Source: JAEYZM01 sp943372195
GTDB lineage: Bacteria > Bacteroidota > Bacteroidia > Sphingobacteriales > Sphingobacteriaceae
Assembly: GCA_943372195.1 (NCBI GenBank)
Contig: CALRXS010000001.1
Coordinates: 202,196-266,195 of the forward strand
Direction of reading: 5' to 3'
DNA length: 64,000 nucleotides
The translations under genes were made by a program, and so were the position numbers. Each line of letters opens with the position of its first letter. Position 1 is the stretch's first letter. Positions 29,382 to 38,271 of this stretch are shown here, piece by piece. Under the pieces are notes generated by a model. It worked only from the letters and a program-made list of their open reading frames with translations. It searched no databases and had not been told where the DNA came from.

Positions 29382-30727
29382 TAATAGCCGGTGTAATTAT
29401 GCGGACTGAATTTCTTCAATTCAGATTTAATAGCATCTGAAATTTCTAATTGATCAATGAAATCATGAATAGATTTTTGAGTAATTTTTTCATTCTTTCT
29501 TGTTAAAGCTTTTAATGCTTCATATGGTTTAGGGTATGCCTCTCGTCTTAAAACAGTTTGTATAGCTTCAGCCACTACTGCCCAATTTTCATCTAAATGA
29601 TAATCGATAGCATCTTTATTTAGCATTAATTTAGATAATCCCTTCTCTAATGATTTAAAAGCAATTAAAGTATGTGCCATCGGCACGCCAATATTTCTAA
29701 ATACTGTAGAGTCAGTCAAGTCTCTTTGTAATCTAGATATTGGCAATTTTGCAGAAAGATGTTCAAATAATGCATTTGCAATTCCGAAATTACCTTCAGC
29801 ATTTTCAAAATCTATAGGATTTACTTTGTGAGGCATGGCTGAAGAACCTACTTCACCTTCTTTAATTCTTTGTTTGAAATAATTCATAGAGATGTATTGC
29901 CAGAAATCTCTAGATAAATCAATCAGTATAGTATTGATTCTTTTTAAATTATCACAATGCGCAGCAAATTGATCATAATGCTCAACTTGAGTTGTATGTT
30001 GTGATCTTGACAATCCTAAATTTTGATTCACAAAATGATTTGCAAATTCTATCCAGTTAATTTCAGGGAAGGCAGCTTTATGAGCATTGAAATTACCTGT
30101 AGCACCACCAAATTTTGCAGCAAATGTGATGTGATTAAAAGATTTTAACTGGACTTCTAATCTCTCTACAAAAACCATAATCTCTTTACCTAAACGTGTA
30201 GGTGAAGCAGGTTGACCATGAGTATGTGCAAGCATTGAAACATCTTGCCAACTATCGGCAAGTTTTTTCAATCTATCTATTAAATCATGCATTTCAATTA
30301 AGTAAATTTTCTCAACTGAATGCTTAAAACTCAAAGGTATTGCAGTGTTATTGATATCTTGTGATGTAAGTCCGAAGTGTATATACTCCAACGAGCCACT
30401 CAAATTTAGATCAGCTAACTTTTCTTTTAAAAAATACTCAACAGCTTTAACATCATGATTGGTAGTTTGCTCAATCTCCTTTATTCTTAAAGCATCTTTA
30501 TCTTCATCAAATCTCTCATAAATATCTCTCAATGAAATGATTTGAGAATCTGTTAATTCTTCGAATCCCTTTAAATTAAGTTTAGATAATTCAATAAAGT
30601 ATTCAATTTCAACTAATACACGATATCTAATTAAAGCAGCTTCAGAGAAAAAACTAGCCAATTCATGCGTTTGTTTTCTATATCTACCGTCAACAGGTGA
30701 AATGGCTATTAGGGGATTCAAGATCAT
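29381..30727 (-). CDS. purB: Adenylosuccinate lyase
   Basis: Cleaves SAICAR and adenylosuccinate in purine synthesis. 448 residues with the fumarase/aspartase-superfamily signature GSSAMPHKVNPIDFENAEG, the N-terminal ISPVDGRYR and the histidine motifs TNHDVKAVEYFL and HGQPASPTRLG. N-terminus and length match the bacterial PurB subgroup related to E. coli. It is the first gene of a minus-strand series of tightly packed genes and diverges from recQ. Confidence 0.96.
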   Translation of the reverse strand: MILNPLIAISPVDGRYRKQTHELASFFSEAALIRYRVLVEIEYFIELSKLNLKGFEELTDSQIISLRDIYERFDEDKDALRIKEIEQTTNHDVKAVEYFLKEKLADLNLSGSLEYIHFGLTSQDINNTAIPLSFKHSVEKIYLIEMHDLIDRLKKLADSWQDVSMLAHTHGQPASPTRLGKEIMVFVERLEVQLKSFNHITFAAKFGGATGNFNAHKAAFPEINWIEFANHFVNQNLGLSRSQHTTQVEHYDQFAAHCDNLKRINTILIDLSRDFWQYISMNYFKQRIKEGEVGSSAMPHKVNPIDFENAEGNFGIANALFEHLSAKLPISRLQRDLTDSTVFRNIGVPMAHTLIAFKSLEKGLSKLMLNKDAIDYHLDENWAVVAEAIQTVLRREAYPKPYEALKALTRKNEKITQKSIHDFIDQLEISDAIKSELKKFSPHNYTGY

Positions 30728-30790
30728 AAATATTAAATTTTGAACAAAAATAACATATTTTCTATTAGGGCTAAATATTATATTCGCAAA

Positions 30791-32704
30791 ATGACAGCGC
30801 TAGAGGTATTAAAAAAATATTGGGGATATGATCAATTCAGATACCCTCAAGCTGATATTATCGAAAGCGTACTCAATAAAAACGACACACTTGCACTTTT
30901 ACCAACAGGTGCAGGTAAATCAATCTGTTTTCAAGTCCCGATTTTAGCTCAAGAAGGTATCGGTATTGTTGTTTCTCCACTTATAGCTTTAATGAAAGAC
31001 CAAGTTAATAACCTAAAAAGAAGAGGTATTAATGCAGTTGAAATAGTAAGTGGAATGTCTGCTAGGGAGATAGATATAGCCTTAGATAACTGTATATTCG
31101 GACAAGTGAAATTTCTTTATTTGTCACCGGAGAGGCTAGAGATGCCAATAGTGCAAGAAAGAATTAAACGAATGAAAGTTAATCTTTTGGCTATCGATGA
31201 AGCACATTGTATATCACAGTGGGGCTATGATTTCAGACCATCGTATTTAAACATCGCTAACATCCGAAGTATATTACCAAACATACCTGTATTAGCAGTA
31301 ACAGCAACAGCAACACCACAAGTAGCTATTGATATTGCAGAAAAACTCTCATTGAAAAAACATAATCAATTTCAGATATCATTTGAAAGAAAAAATTTGA
31401 ATTATCTAGTTTTTAAAGAGCAGAATAAATATAGAAGACTAATAAAAATATTAAATAAAGTACCAGGCAGTGTTGTATTTTATGTAAGAAATAGAAGACA
31501 TACAGAAGAGATTGCATCGTTTTTAAACAAGAATAATATAAGTGCTGATTACTATCATGCCGGACTAGATGTTGAAACTAGAACGATAAAGCAAGAGAAC
31601 TGGATACTGAATAAAAAAAGAGTAATGGTGGCCACAAATGCATTTGGAATGGGTATAGATAAACCAGATGTTAGGCTAGTATTACACATTGATTTACCTG
31701 ATAGCTTAGAGGCTTATTATCAGGAGGCAGGTAGGGCTGGTAGAGACGGACTTAAATCTTATGCAGTGTTATTGTATGATGATGCAGATATTGAAAATTT
31801 AAAAACGAAGTTTTACGGTTCATTCCCTGAATATTCTGAAATTACTAGTACCTATGAGCAAATCTTCAAGCATTATAATATAGCTTTCGGTTCAGGTGCA
31901 GGAGCAGAGTTATCATTTGATCCCGTTGAATTTTCAAAATTGATCAATATTCCGATCTTAAAACTTTTAAATATTATTTCATTTTTAAATAGGGAAGGAG
32001 TTCTAGCACTAAGCGATGAATATAAAAATGAATCTAGAATATCATTTTTATGCAGTCCGGATGAATTATATGCCTTTCAAATAGCCCATGTCCATTTTGA
32101 CCCCATTATTAAAACATTATTACGTTCTTATGGAGGATTATTTGAACAATACGTAATAATTAAAGAGCAAGAAATTATCAAAAGAGCTGATATTCAGGTA
32201 GAAGAGTTCTATAGACAAATAGATTTACTTAAGAAATATAAGATTGTAGACTATGTAAAAGGGAATAATAAGTCCACTTTAATTTTATTACAAAATAGAT
32301 TAAATAAGGGTCAAATACAGTTTGATAGGTCTTATTGGAAATTTAGGAAAGAGGTATTGGAAGAAAAAATCAATAAAATGATTGAATACGTGTTAAAACA
32401 ACAATGTAGGTCAAAAATGCTATTGAATTATTTCGGAGAGCTTGATTATGAGGTATGTGGACAGTGTGATGTATGCATAAACAATAAGCATAATGTTGAA
32501 GATGAGCAATTTATTGCGAAAATCAAGCAGAGATTAATAGAGGAAAATTCAGAAGAAAAATTATCTTTGCCCCGAATTTTAGGTAAATGGAGCGATTTAC
32601 CTGAACAAAAGATTGTAGAAAGCATAAAATTATTAATTGATGAGGGCTTCATACAATTTAATGACAAAAATGAAGTTATTGTAGTAAAACAAACTAAGCC
32701 TTGA
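30791..32704 (+). CDS. recQ: ATP-dependent DNA helicase RecQ
   Basis: A superfamily 2 3'-5' helicase. I start at the ATG at 30791 (MTALEVLKKYWGYDQFRYPQ), the usual RecQ N-terminus; the reading frame is open upstream to a TTG at 30740, but that extension has no family match. Walker A is LPTGAGKS (37-44), with DEAH-type box AIDEAHCISQWGYDFRP, motif VLAVTATATP, motif VI QEAGRAGRDG, and the zinc-binding RQC region CRSKMLLNYFGE...CGQCDVC. About 637 residues, with a short C-terminal extension and no obvious HRDC domain. The last four bases overlap the following glycosyltransferase start (TTGA). Confidence 0.93.
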   Translation: MTALEVLKKYWGYDQFRYPQADIIESVLNKNDTLALLPTGAGKSICFQVPILAQEGIGIVVSPLIALMKDQVNNLKRRGINAVEIVSGMSAREIDIALDNCIFGQVKFLYLSPERLEMPIVQERIKRMKVNLLAIDEAHCISQWGYDFRPSYLNIANIRSILPNIPVLAVTATATPQVAIDIAEKLSLKKHNQFQISFERKNLNYLVFKEQNKYRRLIKILNKVPGSVVFYVRNRRHTEEIASFLNKNNISADYYHAGLDVETRTIKQENWILNKKRVMVATNAFGMGIDKPDVRLVLHIDLPDSLEAYYQEAGRAGRDGLKSYAVLLYDDADIENLKTKFYGSFPEYSEITSTYEQIFKHYNIAFGSGAGAELSFDPVEFSKLINIPILKLLNIISFLNREGVLALSDEYKNESRISFLCSPDELYAFQIAHVHFDPIIKTLLRSYGGLFEQYVIIKEQEIIKRADIQVEEFYRQIDLLKKYKIVDYVKGNNKSTLILLQNRLNKGQIQFDRSYWKFRKEVLEEKINKMIEYVLKQQCRSKMLLNYFGELDYEVCGQCDVCINNKHNVEDEQFIAKIKQRLIEENSEEKLSLPRILGKWSDLPEQKIVESIKLLIDEGFIQFNDKNEVIVVKQTKP

Positions 32705-33798
32705 AGAAAATTATCTTAACAGTTACCAATGATCTGTCATACGATCAGCGTATGCACAGAGTATGCAACACATTGTCTAAAGCTGGTTACGAAGTTTTGT
32801 TGGTTGGACGCAAACGTAACTTTTCAATTGAATTAAAAGAGAAGCCATATGGTCAAAAGAGAATTAACTGTTTTTTTGAAAATGGTAAGTTCTTTTATAT
32901 TGAGTATAACATTAGACTTTTCTTTTTCTTACTTTTTACTCGCTTCGATATTGTTAATGCAAATGATTTAGATACTATATTGCCTTGTTTTTTTGTATCA
33001 AAAGTAAAAGGTAAAGATTGTATTTATGATGCACATGAGTATTTCACAGAAGTACCAGAAATACTTCACAGACCATTTACAAAAAAGATCTGGGAAACCT
33101 TAGAGAGATTTGTAGTTCCTCGTTTAAAACATTGCTATACAGTAAGTGAAAGTATTGCAATATTATTTCAAGAAAAATATAAAACCACTTTCGATATTAT
33201 CAGAAATGTTCCTGTATTAAATAGTGACAACAAATTTTTATACAAATATAATGATGAGCATGAACGCTATATTATTTATCAAGGAGCACTGAATCAAGGA
33301 AGAGGATTAGAGTGTTTAATTGAATCTATGCAGTGGATAGACTGTCATTTATATTTAGTAGGCGAGGGTGATTTAAGTGAAGAATTACGAGTTTTAGCAC
33401 AAAAGTATAAAGTAAAAAGTAAGGTTAAATTTATGGGTTATATTGAACCTAATAGATTGCCAAATATTACAAACAAAGCATTTTTAGGTATAAATGTTTC
33501 TGATAATTTAGGATTGAGTTATTATTATTCATTAAATAACAAATGCTTTGATTACATACACGCAGGCATACCATCAGTAACAAATAATTTCCCAGAATAC
33601 ATCAAAATAAATGAACAATATCAAGTAGCTGTTTTAACAGACTTGAATGCTAAAAATTTAGCGAGTTCGGTCAATTTACTGTTGAACGATAGAACATTAT
33701 ATAATAAATTAAAAGCAAATTGTTTGTTAGCTAGAGAGGAATATAACTGGCAAAATGAAGAACAAAAATTACTAGAAATTTATAATAGAATAGCTTAA
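32701..33798 (+). CDS. Glycosyltransferase, GT-B fold (GT4-type)
   Basis: A 365-residue glycosyltransferase. N-terminal Rossmann half: KKIILTVTNDLSYDQRMHRVCNTLSKAGYEV, then DIVNANDLDTILP and YDAHEYFTEVPE. C-terminal GT4 half: YIIYQGALNQGRGLECLIESM, LYLVGEGDLSEEL, VKFMGYIEPNRLPNI and the nucleotide-sugar region NKCFDYIHAGIPSVTNNFPEY. The start is a TTG whose last two bases are part of the recQ stop codon, so translation is probably coupled. It converges with a GT2 gene and overlaps it by four bases. Sugar and acceptor are unknown; surface polysaccharide or lipid glycosylation is likely. Confidence 0.85.
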   Translation: MKKIILTVTNDLSYDQRMHRVCNTLSKAGYEVLLVGRKRNFSIELKEKPYGQKRINCFFENGKFFYIEYNIRLFFFLLFTRFDIVNANDLDTILPCFFVSKVKGKDCIYDAHEYFTEVPEILHRPFTKKIWETLERFVVPRLKHCYTVSESIAILFQEKYKTTFDIIRNVPVLNSDNKFLYKYNDEHERYIIYQGALNQGRGLECLIESMQWIDCHLYLVGEGDLSEELRVLAQKYKVKSKVKFMGYIEPNRLPNITNKAFLGINVSDNLGLSYYYSLNNKCFDYIHAGIPSVTNNFPEYIKINEQYQVAVLTDLNAKNLASSVNLLLNDRTLYNKLKANCLLAREEYNWQNEEQKLLEIYNRIA

Positions 33799-34676
33799 TC
33801 TTTACAAATCGAATAGAGTTTGTAAAAATCTAAGAGTCTTATATTAGGCTTTGTAGATAATAAATTTCTTTCAATTCCTTTAGCAAAAAGGAGGTATATA
33901 ATTTTATAGATAATAATAAAATTATATCTCTTTAATAGCTTGTATGTCGACAGTAAAGGTATACTCTTCAGTAATATATTATTAGGATGTAATTCAGCAA
34001 TTTTTTTTAAGTTGATAGAAGCAATTTCTACTTTATTTAGATATATACTTGAATCTTCTAAACCATCATGTAATAAGGGATTATCAATATGTAAGAGCTT
34101 TAATTTAAGTGATTGCATTTCTAAAGAAAACAACGTGTCTTCATGTCCGTATACCTTTATTTGCTCATCAAATTGAATATCTGTAAACACCTTTTTTCGA
34201 ATTAATAAATTACAAAACTTCGCAGAAATATAGGGTTTGAAATTTCTATTTTCTACACTAAGTGATTCACGTTCTAATCCATATTTCCACCTTAATAATC
34301 TCTTTTGATCTAAACAAGTATTAAGATATTTAATGCCCCCATAAACCACATCATAACTTTGGCAAACTGATAAATACTTTTGAATAAAAGTATCATCAAT
34401 TACAAGCATGTCACTATCAATGAATAATAGATATTCATAATTAGCCATTTCAGCAAGCTTATTTCGAATCGCTGATCTACCAATATTATTATCTAATAAC
34501 TCATATTTACAATGTTCGAGAGTATGTATTTTAGAATTATTTGTATGTGTTTGGGAAGATGCATCATCTAGACATAATATTTCAAAATTATGTTCTAGAG
34601 ACATTAATTGGTCATGTAATGACTTCACTAATGAATAAACATCTTGATTATAAACCGGTATTAGAATAGATAACAC
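33795..34676 (-). CDS. Glycosyltransferase family 2 protein
   Basis: A GT-A glycosyltransferase. The family begins SILIPVYNQ, so I take the GTG at 34676 as the start; an in-frame ATG at 34712 would add 12 hydrophobic residues of uncertain value. Visible motifs: EILCLDDASS (nucleotide-binding Asp), GRSAIRNKLAEMA, LLFIDSDMLV (the DxD motif, DSD) and GHEDTLFSLEMQ (ED catalytic-base region). The C-terminal 60 residues are hydrophobic and basic, probably membrane-associated. It converges on the GT4 gene with a four-base overlap and may act on the same glycan. Confidence 0.8.
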   Translation of the reverse strand: MLSILIPVYNQDVYSLVKSLHDQLMSLEHNFEILCLDDASSQTHTNNSKIHTLEHCKYELLDNNIGRSAIRNKLAEMANYEYLLFIDSDMLVIDDTFIQKYLSVCQSYDVVYGGIKYLNTCLDQKRLLRWKYGLERESLSVENRNFKPYISAKFCNLLIRKKVFTDIQFDEQIKVYGHEDTLFSLEMQSLKLKLLHIDNPLLHDGLEDSSIYLNKVEIASINLKKIAELHPNNILLKSIPLLSTYKLLKRYNFIIIYKIIYLLFAKGIERNLLSTKPNIRLLDFYKLYSICKD

Positions 34677-34769
34677 AATGCAAAATAAAGAAAATTTAAA
34701 GAGCAGATGCAACCCTTTATATTTTTATTCGTCTTTGTATAGAATTGTTCACCAAAACATATAAATATT

Positions 34770-35495
34770 ATGAAAAAACACTTACTCTTAGGTTTGTTAG
34801 TAATTACACTTACAACCTTAATTATTAATCAATTAACAGCATCAAGTAAATTAGATTGCTTAAAAGGAAATGGTACAGTTGCAACTGTTGATAGAAATTT
34901 AAACGGATTTAATAAAGTTGATGTTAAAGGTGCATTTGAAGTAATTATTGTTAAATCAATTACATTTAATGTAAAAATTGAAGCTGATGAAAATTTAATT
35001 GAAAACATTAAAACAGAAGTGAAAGATGGTAAAATACTGATTTCAAATAATAAAAGTATTTGTGGCTCGAAAGAGATGAAGTTAACACTTTATATGCCTG
35101 AATTAAATGCTATTAATTGTAGCGGTGCTTCGGTAGTAAAATCGAATGATAGTTTTGATTCAGAAAAATTTGAAATTAAATCATCAGGTGCAAGTGAAAT
35201 TAGTGTAATGGTAAATACTAAGCTATTAATTTCTAAATACTCTGGTGCATCTAGCATAAAGTTAAAGGGTAATGCAGATACACATGCACTTGAAACTACT
35301 GGTGCATCTTCATTGAAAGCAACAGATTTAGTCGTAAAAAAATATGCTATAGATTCAAGAGGAGCCACTGATTGCAAAATTAATGTAACTGAAGAGTTAG
35401 CAGTTACTTCTAGCGGAGCAAGTGATATTAAATACTTAGGTGATCCTAAGATATCTAAGTCGATTAAAGGTGCTAGTAGTATCTCTAAATTATAG
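34770..35495 (+). CDS. Secreted head-GIN domain (DUF2807) protein
   Basis: A 241-residue exported protein: signal-like N-terminus MKKHLLLGLLVITLTTLII, then a GIN (DUF2807) auto-transporter-adhesin-like domain. The domain is a parallel beta-helix visible as ladder repeats of about 20 residues with the SGAS/GASS motif (NCSGASVV, KSSGASEI, YSGASSI, TTGASSL, SRGATDC, SSGASDI, KGASSI). Such proteins are common in Bacteroidota, and their function is poorly defined. A strong hairpin terminator follows 12 bases after the stop codon, inside the 3' coding end of the opposing gene. Confidence 0.85.
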   Translation: MKKHLLLGLLVITLTTLIINQLTASSKLDCLKGNGTVATVDRNLNGFNKVDVKGAFEVIIVKSITFNVKIEADENLIENIKTEVKDGKILISNNKSICGSKEMKLTLYMPELNAINCSGASVVKSNDSFDSEKFEIKSSGASEISVMVNTKLLISKYSGASSIKLKGNADTHALETTGASSLKATDLVVKKYAIDSRGATDCKINVTEELAVTSSGASDIKYLGDPKISKSIKGASSISKL

Positions 35496-35879
35496 ATTAG
35501 AAATATAAGAGGGATTAAATTTATTAATCCCTCTTTTCATTAAATAATAAACTATTAGTCCGAATATATAACACAATATATCCCAATAATCTGTAGTGTA
35601 TTTACTATCATATCTTGGTAGTATAAATTCAAATAATATACTTAACACAAAGAATATGAATAATAAATGATAGAAGTTATGCATTCTGTTATTATTCTTA
35701 TAAACCAATCGATTCTCAGTAATTAAGACTATTGAAGCAATAAATGGAACTGCAATTAAATCATCACCATAATTGTTCCAGAAATCAATTTCAATTTTAA
35801 ATACTTTTTGTAAAACTTGGTGTGCGAGTCCAACTATTATTATAACATATTCTAGTAAATATATTTTCAGATTTTTCAT
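35490..35879 (-). CDS. Small four-helix membrane protein
   Basis: A 129-residue protein with four predicted membrane segments: residues 8-24 (EYVIIIVGLAHQVL), 42-54, 69-86 (YHLLFIFFVLSILFEFIL) and 98-113 (WDILCYIFGLIVYYL). The loop before the last helix (SKYTTDYWDILCY) looks like the end of a VanZ-like fold, but the protein is too short and divergent for me to name it. Its last six bases overlap the convergent GIN gene, and its C-terminal codons contain the terminator hairpin of that gene. It is probably co-transcribed with the zinc-ribbon protein ten bases upstream. Confidence 0.65.
   Translation of the reverse strand: MKNLKIYLLEYVIIIVGLAHQVLQKVFKIEIDFWNNYGDDLIAVPFIASIVLITENRLVYKNNNRMHNFYHLLFIFFVLSILFEFILPRYDSKYTTDYWDILCYIFGLIVYYLMKRGINKFNPSYISNL
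35507..35538 (+). terminator. Terminator of the GIN gene embedded in an opposing coding sequence
   Basis: AAGAGGGATTAA (35507-35518) pairs perfectly with 35524-35535 around a five-base loop, and T residues run on from the end of the stem. The whole hairpin lies within the last codons of the convergent membrane-protein gene, so it constrains that C-terminus. Confidence 0.75.
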
Positions 35880-35888
35880 ACTAATGTG

Positions 35889-36176
35889 CTAACCAGCTAA
35901 TAATGAAACCAACCAAATTATAAAACTAGCAAATGCAACAAACACGATTTGAATAGCTAAAGCAATCTTTTTAAGTACTTTAATTAAACTATTATCATCA
36001 TCTTTTATCAACAATAGTGAATTATGTTTGTCGATTAATCGTTCAGTAATAGCCTTATTTTTATTAGTAAACTGCTCTTTATTAAATAGTTCTGAACAAA
36101 ACTCACAACGATCTTCTATACTACCAGAGGTATTAGACCATTTACCACATTCTTTGCATTTTGATTGAACTTTCAT
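35889..36176 (-). CDS. Small zinc-ribbon protein with C-terminal membrane anchor
   Basis: A 95-residue protein. The N-terminus carries a treble-clef/zinc-ribbon pattern, CKECGKW then CEFCSELF (two CxxC pairs 15 residues apart). A charged helical middle leads to one hydrophobic helix at the C-terminus (IALAIQIVFVAFASFIIWL), so the zinc domain is likely cytoplasmic on a tail anchor. Similar small proteins in Bacteroidota are unassigned. It is ten bases upstream of the four-helix membrane protein on the same strand; the two may form a membrane unit. Confidence 0.7.
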   Translation of the reverse strand: MKVQSKCKECGKWSNTSGSIEDRCEFCSELFNKEQFTNKNKAITERLIDKHNSLLLIKDDDNSLIKVLKKIALAIQIVFVAFASFIIWLVSLLAG

Positions 36177-36211
36177 AGATAAATATTACTTTCACAAAAA
36201 TATAATTTAAA

Positions 36212-37525
36212 TTGATTCAGAGATTCACCGATAAATTAAGTTTGAAAGAGAAGAAGAAAGTCATAAATGCATGGGCATTTTATGATTGGGCTAACTCTGT
36301 ATATAACCTAACGATTACTTCTACAATTTTTCCTATTTATTGGTCAGCAGTTACTTCAAATAACGGCAGCAATACTGTGACATTTTTAGGCAGGGAGTTT
36401 GTAAATACAGCTTTGTACTCGTATGCGCTTTCTGCATCATTCTTATTTGTTTCATTGATATCACCTATATTATCAGGTATAGCAGATTCAAATGGCACTA
36501 AAAAACGATTTTTACAAAGTTTCTGCTTAATAGGTTCTATAGCTTGTTCATCATTATTTTTCTTTAATAAATCGAATATAGAATTTGGCATTTTCGCATT
36601 TATGTTGGGTACTATAGGATGGGCAGGGAGTTTAGTATTCTACAATTCTTATCTACCTGAAATAGCTACAGAAGAAGAACAAGATAAAGTAAGTGCTAGG
36701 GGATTTGCATTCGGATATATTGGTAGCTCTTTATTATTGATTCTGAATTTAATTGTGATAATGTTTCCTGAAGTTTTCGGAATTGAAAAAGGTTCATCGC
36801 TACCGGCACGCTTAGCATTTCTAGCGGTTGGTATATGGTGGTTCGGATTCGCACAGTATACTTTCAAATACTTACCTGCCAATAAAAACTCTGCTAAAAT
36901 CAATTTTAACACATTATGGAAAGGATATAGAGAATTAGCAGGAGTGTGGAATCAATTAAAATCTTTACAAAGATTAAAATCATTTTTAGCTTCATTTTTC
37001 TTTTTTACAATGGGCATTCAAACCGTAATGTATGTTGCTGCATTGTTCGGAAGTAAAGAACTAAAATTAGATTCAGGATCATTAATTGCTACCATCCTCA
37101 TCATTCAATTTGTAGCAATTATTGGAGCTTATTTATTTGCTTTTATATCTAAAAAAATTGGCAATTTGAATGCATTGATAATAGCTATTATTATATGGAT
37201 AGTTATATGTTCTGCAGCTTACTTTGTTGTAAATGTTAATCAATTTTACATATTAGCATTCTCAGTTGGTATGGTAATGGGTGGAAGTCAATCACTTTCA
37301 AGATCAACATATTCGAAGCTTTTACCTGAAACTAATGATACAACATCATACTTTAGTTTTTATGATACCACTGAAAAAATTGCGATTGTTTTAGGCACAG
37401 CATCATATGGTATTATAGAGGAATTAACTGGCAGTATGAGAAATTCTATTTTTGCTTTGGGGAGCTTTTTCATTGTCGGACTTATATTATTAATAAGATT
37501 AAGGCTCAAAATCAATAAATTTTAA
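36212..37525 (+). CDS. MFS transporter, UMF1/Atg22-like
   Basis: A 437-residue integral membrane protein with about 11-12 hydrophobic segments. The N-terminus INAWAFYDWANSVYNLTITSTIFPIYW is the signature of UMF1 (vacuolar effluxer Atg22-like) permeases; later segments include LSGIADSNGTKKRFL (cytoplasmic loop 2-3) and GGSQSLSRSTYSKLLPE. Yeast Atg22 exports amino acids from the vacuole; the bacterial substrate is unknown. No ATG occurs near the N-terminus: TTG at 36212 or TTG at 36239 must serve as the start. The CCG-domain gene follows on the same strand. Confidence 0.85.
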   Translation: MIQRFTDKLSLKEKKKVINAWAFYDWANSVYNLTITSTIFPIYWSAVTSNNGSNTVTFLGREFVNTALYSYALSASFLFVSLISPILSGIADSNGTKKRFLQSFCLIGSIACSSLFFFNKSNIEFGIFAFMLGTIGWAGSLVFYNSYLPEIATEEEQDKVSARGFAFGYIGSSLLLILNLIVIMFPEVFGIEKGSSLPARLAFLAVGIWWFGFAQYTFKYLPANKNSAKINFNTLWKGYRELAGVWNQLKSLQRLKSFLASFFFFTMGIQTVMYVAALFGSKELKLDSGSLIATILIIQFVAIIGAYLFAFISKKIGNLNALIIAIIIWIVICSAAYFVVNVNQFYILAFSVGMVMGGSQSLSRSTYSKLLPETNDTTSYFSFYDTTEKIAIVLGTASYGIIEELTGSMRNSIFALGSFFIVGLILLIRLRLKINKF

Positions 37526-37550
37526 GGTATAAATAGTATTTTTGTTAACG

Positions 37551-38270
37551 ATGAAGGTTGAAGTATTTATTCCTTGTTTTATAGACCAATTATTTCCAGA
37601 AACTGCTACTAACATGATTTCTTTTTTAGAAGAACATGGATGTAAAGTAATTTATAATTCTGAACAGACTTGTTGTGGTCAACCTGCTTTCAACTCTGGT
37701 TATTGGGAAGAATCTAAGGAAGTTGCTCAGAAATTTCTAAACGATTACTCTGCTGATAATATCATTGTGAGTCCTTCGGGCTCTTGCACCGGCATGGTTA
37801 AAAGTTATTACTCTGAACTATTTACCAACTCAGCATCTCACAATAAATGCAGAGCTGTGCAAAGTCAAATAATGGAATTCAGTGATTTCGTGGTAAACGT
37901 GCTCAAACCAACTAGTATCAATTCTGATTTCAAAGGCAAAGTAACTTATCATGATGCATGTGGAGCCTTGAGAGAATGTGGCGTAAAATCAGAACCTCGA
38001 AAATTACTCGAGATGATAGAAGGAGTAGAGCTCATTGAAATGAAAGATTGTGAAATATGCTGTGGCTTTGGTGGCACATTTTCAGTTAAATTTGAATCTA
38101 TATCAACAGCAATGGCTGAACAAAAAGTACAAAATGCAATTGCTACTGGGGCTGAGTGGATAGTCTCTACAGATTCTTCATGTTTATTACATATTCAAGG
38201 ATACATTGAAAAACATAATTTACCGATAAAAACTATACATCTTGTAGATGTATTAAGCTATAAAAATTAA
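37551..38270 (+). CDS. CCG-domain (Fe-S)-binding protein, LutA/YkgE-like
   Basis: A 239-residue protein starting at ATG 37551 (MKVEVFIPCFIDQLFPE); an upstream in-frame TTG at 37542 is unlikely. It has two cysteine-rich CCG domains of the heterodisulfide reductase/GlcF type: TCCGQPAFNSGYW near residue 45 and CEICCGFGGTFSVKF near 175, plus YHDACGALRECGV. LutA with LutB and LutC oxidises L-lactate; relatives serve glycolate oxidase. Here no LutB or LutC is adjacent, so the partner oxidoreductase must lie elsewhere and lactate use is only a suggestion. Confidence 0.85.
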   Translation: MKVEVFIPCFIDQLFPETATNMISFLEEHGCKVIYNSEQTCCGQPAFNSGYWEESKEVAQKFLNDYSADNIIVSPSGSCTGMVKSYYSELFTNSASHNKCRAVQSQIMEFSDFVVNVLKPTSINSDFKGKVTYHDACGALRECGVKSEPRKLLEMIEGVELIEMKDCEICCGFGGTFSVKFESISTAMAEQKVQNAIATGAEWIVSTDSSCLLHIQGYIEKHNLPIKTIHLVDVLSYKN

Positions 38271-38271
38271 T

